From positions 62,001-126,000 of the forward strand of contig JAPDPX010000005.1 of the NCBI GenBank assembly GCA_034506255.1: a stretch of DNA of 64,000 bases, given 5' to 3'. The translations under genes were made by a program, and so were the position numbers. Origin of the DNA: a candidate division KSB1 bacterium. Its GTDB lineage: Bacteria > Zhuqueibacterota > Zhuqueibacteria > Zhuqueibacterales > Zhuqueibacteraceae. The notes beneath the pieces were generated by a model. The model had not been told where the DNA came from. It did no database searches and saw only the letters and a list, made by a program, of their open reading frames with translations. Numbering within the stretch: position 1 is the stretch's first letter; each line of letters begins with the position of its first letter. Of the stretch, positions 52,296-59,691 are shown one piece after another.

Positions 52296-53630
52296 ATGGC
52301 CGGACGCACACCGCGACTGCTGCACGCCATGCCGGTCTTGCCGGCCCTGCTGCTCAGCGCCTGCCTGCGCCCCTACACCGCGATGGAGCATTCGCAACAA
52401 CCCGAGGTGCGTGTCGGGGTGATTGCGGAGGCCGCACAAGCGCAGTTCGAAGCAGCTCATGAATTCACCGTGTACAACACTGCCGGCCAATCATTACTGC
52501 CGCGGCAAACCAGCGGAGCCTGGATCGTCACCGCCGGCGCACCGGCCGAAAATCTTTTGAACCTGCAGCGGCGCGATGGCACGCAGCAACATACGCTGCC
52601 GGACGGCTTTGAAATTCGCGCCCGGGAAATCACGCTGGCGCTGGCCAATACCGAACGGCAAACATATCACGGCCGCCTACGCTTTCGCCGGCTGGCGGGC
52701 GACCGGATTGCCGTGGTCAACGTGCTGCCGGTGGAACATTACCTCGCCGGGGTTCTGCCGGCGGAGATGAACGGGCAATTCCCGCTGGAGGCGCTCAAGG
52801 CACAGGCGATTGCAGCGCGCAGTGAAGTCATGATCAGACTCCGGCAAAAGGATCCACGGACACTTTACGACATTTGCGGCGAGGCAAGCTGTCAGGCCTA
52901 TGCCGGCAAGGGGCGGCGCTCGGCGGCGACCGACCGAGCTGTGAATGAAACCTTCGGTTTGGTACTGGCCACGCCGCAGGGGGAGATTGTGAATGCGCCT
53001 TATGCCAGCGTATGCGGCGGCCACACCGAAAACAATGAGCAGATTTGGTCGGGCAGCGCGCGGCCCCATCTGCGCGGCGTGTATGATGGCAGTGCACCCT
53101 CCCCCGCCGTCTCGCTTGCCAACGAGGACAGCTTGCGGCTTTGGCTGGCGGATAATCCGCCGGCTTACTGCAATCTCACCGGCGTGACCGTGCCCGCGGG
53201 CATGGCGTACAGCCGCAAGTATTTCCGCTGGCAATTCACCTTCAGCGCAACGGAACTGCGCGACAATCTCCGCCAACAAACCGGCGAGGATTTCGGCGAC
53301 CTGCTCGATCTGCAACCGCTCAGCCGGGGGGTCTCCGGCCGGATCACGCGGCTGCGCGTGATCGGCACAAAAAAAAGCTTCGACATCAACCGCGAGCTTG
53401 CCATTCGCCAGGCACTCTCCCCGCAAACCCTGTGGAGCAGCTTGTTCGTCATCGATCGCACTCCTGCCGCCAACGGTGGCACACTCGAATTCACCCTGCG
53501 CGGCGCAGGTGCCGGGCATGGCGTCGGCATGTGTCAGATTGGCGCCGCACGAATGGCGCTGGCGGGCAGCCGCCATGAAGCCATTCTCGCGCACTACTAC
53601 ACCGGCACCCGCCTCCTGCGGGCCTATTGA
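52296..53630 (+). CDS. SpoIID/LytB-domain lipoprotein
   Basis: About 444 residues. The N-terminus MPVLPALLLSACLRPYTAME ends in a lipobox Cys. The SpoIID catalytic region reads LPVEHYLAGVLPAEMNGQFP then LEALKAQAIAARSEVMIRLR, with the active-site Glu in PAEM; later blocks are YASVCGGHTENNEQIWSG and GAGAGHGVGMCQIGAARMAL. SpoIID proteins are lytic transglycosylases acting on denuded peptidoglycan; in non-sporulating diderms they are thought to act in wall remodelling. No Shine-Dalgarno is evident; ATGs at 52296 and 52329 are both possible. Confidence 0.88.
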   Translation: MAGRTPRLLHAMPVLPALLLSACLRPYTAMEHSQQPEVRVGVIAEAAQAQFEAAHEFTVYNTAGQSLLPRQTSGAWIVTAGAPAENLLNLQRRDGTQQHTLPDGFEIRAREITLALANTERQTYHGRLRFRRLAGDRIAVVNVLPVEHYLAGVLPAEMNGQFPLEALKAQAIAARSEVMIRLRQKDPRTLYDICGEASCQAYAGKGRRSAATDRAVNETFGLVLATPQGEIVNAPYASVCGGHTENNEQIWSGSARPHLRGVYDGSAPSPAVSLANEDSLRLWLADNPPAYCNLTGVTVPAGMAYSRKYFRWQFTFSATELRDNLRQQTGEDFGDLLDLQPLSRGVSGRITRLRVIGTKKSFDINRELAIRQALSPQTLWSSLFVIDRTPAANGGTLEFTLRGAGAGHGVGMCQIGAARMALAGSRHEAILAHYYTGTRLLRAY

Positions 53631-53684
53631 GAACCCCAACAGACAACCGGGCAGCCTGCAACCGGGCTGCCGGTCCCGCCAGCC

Positions 53685-54521
53685 ATGAACATGAAAGTTG
53701 TGATTCGTCCCCTGCGCACACACGCGGAATATCGCGCGTGTGTCGCCCTGCAAAAAGAGACGTGGGGCACGGTCTTCACTGAAATGGTGCCGCCCTCACT
53801 CCTGCTGGTGAGCCAGAAAATTGGCGGGGTGGCGGCCGGCGCCTTCGATGAAAATGAAACACTGGTCGGTTTCGTTTTCGGGCTCACCGGCGTCAAGGAT
53901 GGCCGGCTGGTGCATTGGTCCGACATGCTGGCCGTGCGGCCGGAACGGCGCGATCACGGCATCGGCAAACGTCTGAAGCTCTTCCAGCGCGAGCAGGTGC
54001 TGGCGCTGGGCGTGCGCACGATCTATTGGACATTCGATCCGCTGGTGGCGCGCAATGCCCATCTTAACTTTAATCATCTGGGCGTGACCGTGGAGGAATA
54101 CGTCCCCGACATGTATGACAGCGAGAGGCCGAGTGATTTGCATCGCGGCCTGGCGCTCGATCGCCTGGTTGTGGCATGGCATATTTCCCCCGACACGCCG
54201 CCCGAGGCGCCGCCTGATCTCTGCCAGCTTACACACACGCGCTTTGCCCGGGCAGCCATCATCAATGCACCGGCCGCACAAGCCGCCACCACCGGCCATG
54301 CCGGCGGTGCTCTGCCGTTGCATGAGCGCGTTCGCCTCGAAATTCCCGCGGACATTCAGGCGCTCAAGGAGCATTCCCTCGCAACGGCGCAACACTGGCA
54401 GGCGGCGGTGCGGGCTGCCTTTCTCTTTTACCTGCACCACGGCTATCGGGTCGCCGGCTTCTATCGCGATCCCGGCACCGGACGTTGCTTCTATGGCCTG
54501 CACCACGGCACGGCAGCCTGA
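53685..54521 (+). CDS. GNAT acetyl/acyltransferase (COG3375-like)
   Basis: 278-residue GNAT protein: acyl-CoA loop region SDMLAVRPERRDHGIGKRLK (the R-x-x-G-x-G/A pattern) and upstream beta-strands ETLVGFVFGLTGVKDGRL; the C-terminal half is a second substrate-shaping domain. It lies 70 bp before the MenC-like gene. In Geobacillus a GNAT succinyltransferase is paired with an OSBS/NSAR-type enzyme in a pathway converting D- to L-amino acids through N-succinyl intermediates; the pairing here suggests that function. GNAT specificity itself cannot be read from sequence. Confidence 0.82.
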   Translation: MNMKVVIRPLRTHAEYRACVALQKETWGTVFTEMVPPSLLLVSQKIGGVAAGAFDENETLVGFVFGLTGVKDGRLVHWSDMLAVRPERRDHGIGKRLKLFQREQVLALGVRTIYWTFDPLVARNAHLNFNHLGVTVEEYVPDMYDSERPSDLHRGLALDRLVVAWHISPDTPPEAPPDLCQLTHTRFARAAIINAPAAQAATTGHAGGALPLHERVRLEIPADIQALKEHSLATAQHWQAAVRAAFLFYLHHGYRVAGFYRDPGTGRCFYGLHHGTAA

Positions 54522-54593
54522 TTGTTCCGGCGGGGCCAATGCACGCCCGCGAGCCGCACCAATGAATTCAAACTGACTCCCCGGAGGACCATG

Positions 54594-55733
54594 ATGCTGC
54601 AAATCGACAGCCTCACCCTGCGCGAGATTCGCCTGCCACTGAAGGAGCCCTTTGCAATTTCCTCCGGCACGGTCAAGGATCGCCGCATCTTTCTGCTGCA
54701 ACTGCGTGACGCCAGCGGGCTCACCGCCTGGAGCGAATGCGTTGCCGGCGAGGAGCCGAACTACACCGCCGAGACGGTGGAAACCGCCTGGCTTGCACTG
54801 CGCGAGTGGATTGCCCCGCGCGTGCTCGGCTGCCGGTTCAATCACCCGCGCGAAATTTTTCCGCTGCTCGAACAAAACTTCCGCGGCCACCTGATGGCCA
54901 AGGCCGCCTTCGAGATGGGTGCCTGGGAGCTGGCAGCGCAGCTCGAGGGCGTGCCGCTCAGTCGCATGCTCGGCGGCACGCGCAGCCACATCCCGGCGGG
55001 CGTCTCACTCGGCATTCAAAAAAATCCGGAGCGCCTGGTCGAACTGGCGCATGCCGCCCGCGCGCGCGGCTATCGCAAGATCAAGATCAAAATCAAGCCG
55101 GGCGCCGATGTGGAGTTCGTCGCGGCGGTGCGTGCTGCACTCGGTCCGGAAGCGCCGCTCATGGTGGATGCCAACAATGCCTATTCCCTCGCCGACCTGG
55201 AGCGGCTGGTGAAGCTCGATGCCTTCAATCTCATCATGCTCGAACAGCCGCTGGCGTGGGATGACATTGTGCGCCATGCCGCGCTGCAAAAACGGCTGCG
55301 CACCCCGATTTGTCTGGATGAATCGATCACCGGCCTGGCGCAGGCGGAAGACATGGTCACGCTCGGCAGCGGGCGGATCATCAACATCAAACCCGGCCGC
55401 GTCGGCGGTTTTTCGGCCGCACTAGCGATCCACGATTTCTGCGCCAAAAACGGCGTCCCGGTGTGGTGCGGCGGCATGCTGGAAAGCGGTGTGGGCCGCG
55501 CCTACAATGTCGCGCTCGCCTCGCTGCCCAACTTCGTGCTGCCGGGCGATCTCTCGCCCAGCGACCGTTATTGGGAACGCGACATTGTGACGCCGGAATG
55601 GACGATGTCGGTGGACGGCATGGTCAGCGTGCCGCTGGAAAAACCCGGCATGGGCGTCACCGTGAATCTCGATCGCGTCGATGATCTGACGGTGCGGTGT
55701 GAGCGGGTGGAGCGAAGAACAACGTTGGTCTAA
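54594..55733 (+). CDS. menC: o-Succinylbenzoate synthase / N-succinylamino acid racemase family
   Basis: Enolase-superfamily protein of ~379 residues. The catalytic KxK is in KIKIKIKPGAD, metal ligands in MVDANNAYS, MLEQPLAW and ICLDESITG, and the second lysine in INIKPGRVGG. MenC activity would serve menaquinone synthesis, but no other men gene is in view; the upstream GNAT gene favours N-succinylamino acid racemase activity. GGAGG precedes two adjacent ATGs; 54594 has better spacing than 54591. Confidence 0.88.
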   Translation: MLQIDSLTLREIRLPLKEPFAISSGTVKDRRIFLLQLRDASGLTAWSECVAGEEPNYTAETVETAWLALREWIAPRVLGCRFNHPREIFPLLEQNFRGHLMAKAAFEMGAWELAAQLEGVPLSRMLGGTRSHIPAGVSLGIQKNPERLVELAHAARARGYRKIKIKIKPGADVEFVAAVRAALGPEAPLMVDANNAYSLADLERLVKLDAFNLIMLEQPLAWDDIVRHAALQKRLRTPICLDESITGLAQAEDMVTLGSGRIINIKPGRVGGFSAALAIHDFCAKNGVPVWCGGMLESGVGRAYNVALASLPNFVLPGDLSPSDRYWERDIVTPEWTMSVDGMVSVPLEKPGMGVTVNLDRVDDLTVRCERVERRTTLV

Positions 55734-55891
55734 ATAAAACCATGCTCCCGGCCTGTACGGCCGGCCGGAAATTGGGTTCTGTGTTGATGGGTGTGGCCAG
55801 CGGATGGCAAGACCCTGGCCGCAGGCGTTGCACCAGTGCTACTCCCCAGGCACGCGCCTGCCTGCTCCTGTTGTCTCCCAAGAAAAATGCA

Positions 55892-56085
55892 CTCCCACGA
55901 AATGGCCTTTTCCGTGGGAGTTCTGTTTGCGCAGGTGAAATGCTTGTGTGCGATGTTGCGAGCGCCTCCGGTTTTCTCCCACGAAAATGCACCCCCACGA
56001 AATGGCTTTTTCCGTGGGATTGTTTTTTTCGTGGGAGAGCTCTTTTGTTTGATCCTGACGCCGATGGTTGAATCACTGTTGTGAT
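55892..56085 (+). repeat. Tandem family C hairpin repeats
   Basis: First unit: CTCCCACG (55892-55899) and CGTGGGAG (55913-55920). Second compound unit from 55977: CTCCCACGAAAATGCACC, then CCCACGAAATGGCTTTTTCC with GTGGGA, then TTTTTTCGTGGGAG ending at 56037. The tail TTTGATCCTGACGCCGATGG matches that of the 11.3-kb copy. Confidence 0.75.
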
Positions 56086-56113
56086 GCCTGAATTTTGCCA
56101 CGAAAGTACTTTT

Positions 56114-56154
56114 GTAGTGAACCCTTCAGGGTCGGTGCCTGAAGGCACGACTAC
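56114..56154 (+). repeat. Family A palindromic repeat
   Basis: GTAG, ACCCTTCAGGGTCGGTGCC, TGAAGGCACGACTAC; flanked by ACGAAAGTACTTTT on the left and GAAAGCCCATTTTCATC on the right, as in the other copies. Confidence 0.75.
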
Positions 56155-56465
56155 GAAAGCCCATTTTCATCCTGAGTGCCGCCCCCGCCGCCTGGCAAAT
56201 TACCCGAGAAAATTCCGACCGCGAAAATTTTTTCAACCGCCATGACACGAAGAACGCCAAGCTATGCCGGCATGGCGCTCTTCGCGACTTCGCAGTGACA
56301 CTTCCGCCCCCTTGATCTGCCACAGCTTGGCCGTGGCATTCCGGCACAGAGCATGTACAGGATCGCAAGATAAAGCCGCAGTCAAACCGTGGCGGAACGG
56401 TCACTCTTTGCGAAATCTCTGCAGTTTCGTCTCCTTGCGTGCGCGCCCATCCTGCTGCAAAACAA

Positions 56466-56516
56466 AAAGGCGAACAGCAAGAGACGCTGTGCTGTCGTCT
56501 CCCGCTCTTCGCCTTT
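56466..56516 (-). terminator. Terminator of the secreted sorting-domain protein gene
   Basis: On the minus strand AAAGGCGAA pairs with TTCGCCTTT, with an inner GAGACG/CGTCTC pairing, followed by TTGTTTT. It lies 20 bp past the stop at 56537. Confidence 0.75.
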
Positions 56517-56536
56517 CGTTTCCTGCCGGTGAGATT

Positions 56537-58231
56537 CTACCGCACCAGCACAAACTTCTTCACCGCCACCTGCTGGCCGGCCTGCAGACGATAGAAATAA
56601 ACGCCCGCGGGCAGCGGCCGTCCGAAGCGATCGCTGCCGTCCCAGGTGATCTCCCGGCGGCCGGCCTTGCCGGGCAGTTGTTCCAGCGCCGTGAAGCGCA
56701 TGACTTCCTGGCCCATCAGGTTATAGATCGTCAACCGGGCGGGTTTGCCATTCGTGCCGGTGCTGAAGGCCAGGCGGAGGGGTTCGCGCTGCGGCGCGAA
56801 GGGGTTGGGGTAGGCGTCATGCAAACTGAAAGACGCCGGCGCCCCGCCAGTCTCCGCCACCGCGCTCGGAAAGGTTTGCGCTGTCGCCGTCACCACCAGG
56901 GGATTCTCCTGCCAGTTCTTGAATTGCTCGCCGGTCGCCACCGCTTCGCCGAAGGCGTCGAGATGATAGGTGCTGAAATCAAAGCTGAACCGGCCCTGGA
57001 TTTTTTGGCCGTCGACTTGCACGCCGAAATCGCCGAAGGATTTCTGGTCGCCGGTGTCGGTGGCATCAACCGTGCTGTTGTCCTTGAAATACAGATTGCG
57101 GGTCGTGCCGATCTTGGGAACGGTGACCAGCACCAGCAAGCCGAAGGGATCCCCGCTTGCCGGCCGGTGCGAAGCGAGCAGCCAGTTCACCCGTTCATCC
57201 ACCACCGCGGTGTTGATGCCGCTGTCCGCCACGCCGTCGATGGTAATGCCGCCAGGGTTCTGGGCATTAAAGAATTGCCGCGTCAAGCCGGCGCTGTTTT
57301 CATTGAGATCGAGCGACTGGCGGATGTGGCTGATGCCGAAGGTCTCGGCATCCGCGCTGTCGATCGTGGCATTCTTGAAGATGATGCTGGAGGAATAGGG
57401 GAAATATTGCATCTCGAAGGAGAACGGCAGCTTGAGAAACGGCACATTGAAGACGATGATCACCAGCGTGTCAGCCAGCAGGCGGTAACCGCGCACCGGG
57501 CCGCTGGCAAAATTCAGGCTGCCGAATTGCAGGTTGGTTTGTTCATCGATGGTGTAGGGCAGCCGGCCGATGATGGGCACGGTCGCCGAGCCATTGACGC
57601 GCACTTTCAAGCGATCGATCAAGTTGCCGGTGAAGCCGCTGCTGCGCTTGATGGCGGTGAAATTGGGCAGGCCATTGCCGGCATGGGCGACTTTGTAGGT
57701 GAGGCCGAACACCGTGTCGGTGCCGGCGGTGTTCGAAGACCCGCGGTCGTAGCTCAGATACCCGGTCACGCTGGGCCGGTTGCTGACATTGCGGTACAAA
57801 TAGACCCACGCCTGCCCGCCGGGAGCAAGCGGATCATCCAGGGCCAGCTCGATGCGCGGATGGCGGCGCGCACCGGCATCATCGAGCCACTTGTCCGCGG
57901 GCGCACGGTCACCGGCGTCGCCCGGCATGAACACCACTTCATCGTTGGCATCGATGGGGCCGGTCTCATTGCCAAAGAAGCTGCCGTTGCTGTCGACTTT
58001 GTCGATCTGAAAGGGAATCGGAAGCCATTGATCCCCGGACAGGCTGTAGCGGTAGGCGGTGAGAGAGTCAATCGTCAGGCCCAACAATACCGGGGTGTTG
58101 ATGGCGTCGAAAACGACGGGATCGAATTGGCGGCCGAGTGTTTTTTGCTGGGCTGGCAGCGGTGCCACAGTAAAACCTGTGAGAAGCACAGCGGCGAGTA
58201 CCACCACTCCGAACTTCGAGCGAGTACGCAT
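56537..58231 (-). CDS. Secreted beta-rich protein with C-terminal sorting domain, unknown function
   Basis: About 564 residues from the ATG at 58231 (AGGAGAGG upstream). Signal peptide KFGVVVLAAVLLTGFTVAPLPAQQ. The body is beta-rich with recurring short motifs (IPFQIDKVDSNGSFFGNETG, DANDEVVFMPGDAGDRAP, WVYLYRNVSNRPSVTGYLSY); I do not recognise an enzyme fold. The last ~90 residues are the FlgD-like/T9SS type A module: HDAYPNPFAP, IYNLMGQEVMRF, REITWDGSDRFGRPLPAG and YFYRLQAGQQV. It is therefore probably displayed on or released from the cell surface. Confidence 0.83.
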   Translation of the reverse strand: MRTRSKFGVVVLAAVLLTGFTVAPLPAQQKTLGRQFDPVVFDAINTPVLLGLTIDSLTAYRYSLSGDQWLPIPFQIDKVDSNGSFFGNETGPIDANDEVVFMPGDAGDRAPADKWLDDAGARRHPRIELALDDPLAPGGQAWVYLYRNVSNRPSVTGYLSYDRGSSNTAGTDTVFGLTYKVAHAGNGLPNFTAIKRSSGFTGNLIDRLKVRVNGSATVPIIGRLPYTIDEQTNLQFGSLNFASGPVRGYRLLADTLVIIVFNVPFLKLPFSFEMQYFPYSSSIIFKNATIDSADAETFGISHIRQSLDLNENSAGLTRQFFNAQNPGGITIDGVADSGINTAVVDERVNWLLASHRPASGDPFGLLVLVTVPKIGTTRNLYFKDNSTVDATDTGDQKSFGDFGVQVDGQKIQGRFSFDFSTYHLDAFGEAVATGEQFKNWQENPLVVTATAQTFPSAVAETGGAPASFSLHDAYPNPFAPQREPLRLAFSTGTNGKPARLTIYNLMGQEVMRFTALEQLPGKAGRREITWDGSDRFGRPLPAGVYFYRLQAGQQVAVKKFVLVR

Positions 58232-58498
58232 GAGGGAACCTCTCCTGATGAAATGAAAAATGGGGGTCGGCTTCCCGGCACATGGTGTTCCGCCTCCCGC
58301 GGCCGGCCGGCCGTGCGAGGCAGCGCACGGCGCGCCCGGGAAGAGACCCGTGATCAAAACGCGCCTTGTGCTACCCTGACCCATTTTTTCAGAGAACATC
58401 TGTTGAGCACGAGCGTGCCCGGCTGCGACGCCTCCGCTGTCTTGCTGCTTGCGCGCCGCAAACCTTTTTCCGCGACGGGCGGCATTTTTGTCAGCCTT

Positions 58499-59299
58499 TC
58501 AGGTTGCAATCGTGGTTTCCGCCGCCACCGTCCCGGTCACCGGATCTGCCGCACCGCCGTGCCCGGCTTGCAAACGGGCTCGCGCCTGCTGCAACAAGGC
58601 CTGCCCGGCCGCGTGCCGGGCGTCTGCCTGCAGGCACTTGCGCGCGGCTTTGACGGCACGATCGAACCATCCGCTTTCGAAGTAATACTGCGCGGCCATG
58701 AAATAGGCGCCGGGCAAATCGACTTTGGTGAGCAGCTTGCGCAGCACGTGGCGGGTGTCAAGCCTGGCACAGGCGGCAATCTGTTTCTGATGCTCCAGCA
58801 CAAAATCGATCACCAGCACGTTGTCCGAGTGACTGCGCACGAATTCCAGCACCAGGTTGATGCCCTCCTCGAAAATCGTATCGAGCTGCTGAAGATTGGC
58901 GAGCAGCGTTTGAAAATGCGCCTCCCAGCTCTCCGGCTGGTGGGCATAATGCGTCAGGATGTAGCGCAATTCGCACGCCACCATCACCTTGTGAAAGAGC
59001 AGGCCAACGTGATCGCTGAAAGCGGTATCCGCATAGCCCGGCACCAGCTTGTGCCGGCTGCCTTTGGTGTTCGCCTCTTCCCGGCGCCGAAAGATCAAAT
59101 GATGATCTTCCTTGACCTGAGACAGCGTGGCACTGATCGCCCTGAGCACTTCGAAAGACGGTGCCCGCCGGTTTTTCATACGGGTGCGCCGCATTTCATG
59201 ATAAGCATGGCAGGCCTGCAAATAGCCCTGTATCATGTTGCGCACCTTCCAATTCTTGACGCTGGCGATATAGTCGCGCGGCGTCTTGCTCATCGCCAT
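58499..59299 (-). CDS. Hypothetical helical protein with TPR-like end
   Basis: 266 residues, no signal peptide, almost all helical. I do not recognise the main part (e.g. NMIQGYLQACHAYHEMRR, HVGLLFHKVMVACELRYILT, WEAHFQTLLANLQQLDTIFE). The C-terminal LPGAYFMAAQYYFESGWFDR and AVKAARKCLQADARHAAG resemble one or two TPR units. The ATG at 59299 follows GAGGG by six bases; the open frame extends upstream to 59392 without a better start. Confidence 0.65.
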   Translation of the reverse strand: MAMSKTPRDYIASVKNWKVRNMIQGYLQACHAYHEMRRTRMKNRRAPSFEVLRAISATLSQVKEDHHLIFRRREEANTKGSRHKLVPGYADTAFSDHVGLLFHKVMVACELRYILTHYAHQPESWEAHFQTLLANLQQLDTIFEEGINLVLEFVRSHSDNVLVIDFVLEHQKQIAACARLDTRHVLRKLLTKVDLPGAYFMAAQYYFESGWFDRAVKAARKCLQADARHAAGQALLQQARARLQAGHGGAADPVTGTVAAETTIAT

Positions 59300-59691
59300 G
59301 AAAACCCTCTGCACAAAACGTTCCCATCCCGGCACGGCGTGCAATCCCCCCTGGTGAATCACCTCGAATTTCCCCTGGTGCCGGCAAACCAATCAGATCA
59401 TGTCGGTCATGCGGACACCTGCGGGTAAAAAGCGCGAGGTCACGCCCGGTTCTTCACAGGAATCCCGGCAAAAGGACATCCCGGGTGTCCGCCCGCCCCG
59501 CTTTGAAACAACAGTCTTTTCACCTGCACGCGCCGGAACGGAAAGGCGCACACCAAAGCGCGAAGCCGCCGGGACACGGCAAAGAAAAAAAGCTGCGGGG
59601 TTTTCCCGGCGTTGCCTTGCGGCCTGGTGTGCGGCGTAAGATTGCCTGTTTCTTATTTCTGCAAAAATCCCATCGAGAGCGAGTCAACAAG
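59300..59691. other. Intergenic interval
   Basis: About 390 bp between the M14 peptidase stop and the hypothetical gene (both minus). Nothing recognisable; no strong hairpin or dispersed repeat seen. Confidence 0.4.

Larger units (their letters stand above)
55734..56465. other. Gene-poor interval with family C and A repeats
   Basis: No gene. It contains tandem family C hairpins (55892-56037), a family A palindrome (56114-56154) with its flanks, and an unassigned stretch up to the terminator at 56466. Confidence 0.65.

Noticed and set aside
55892..56037. Tandem palindromes as a possible CRISPR array
   Set aside because: Repeat units are unequal and hairpin-like, spacers are not of constant length, and no cas gene is near.
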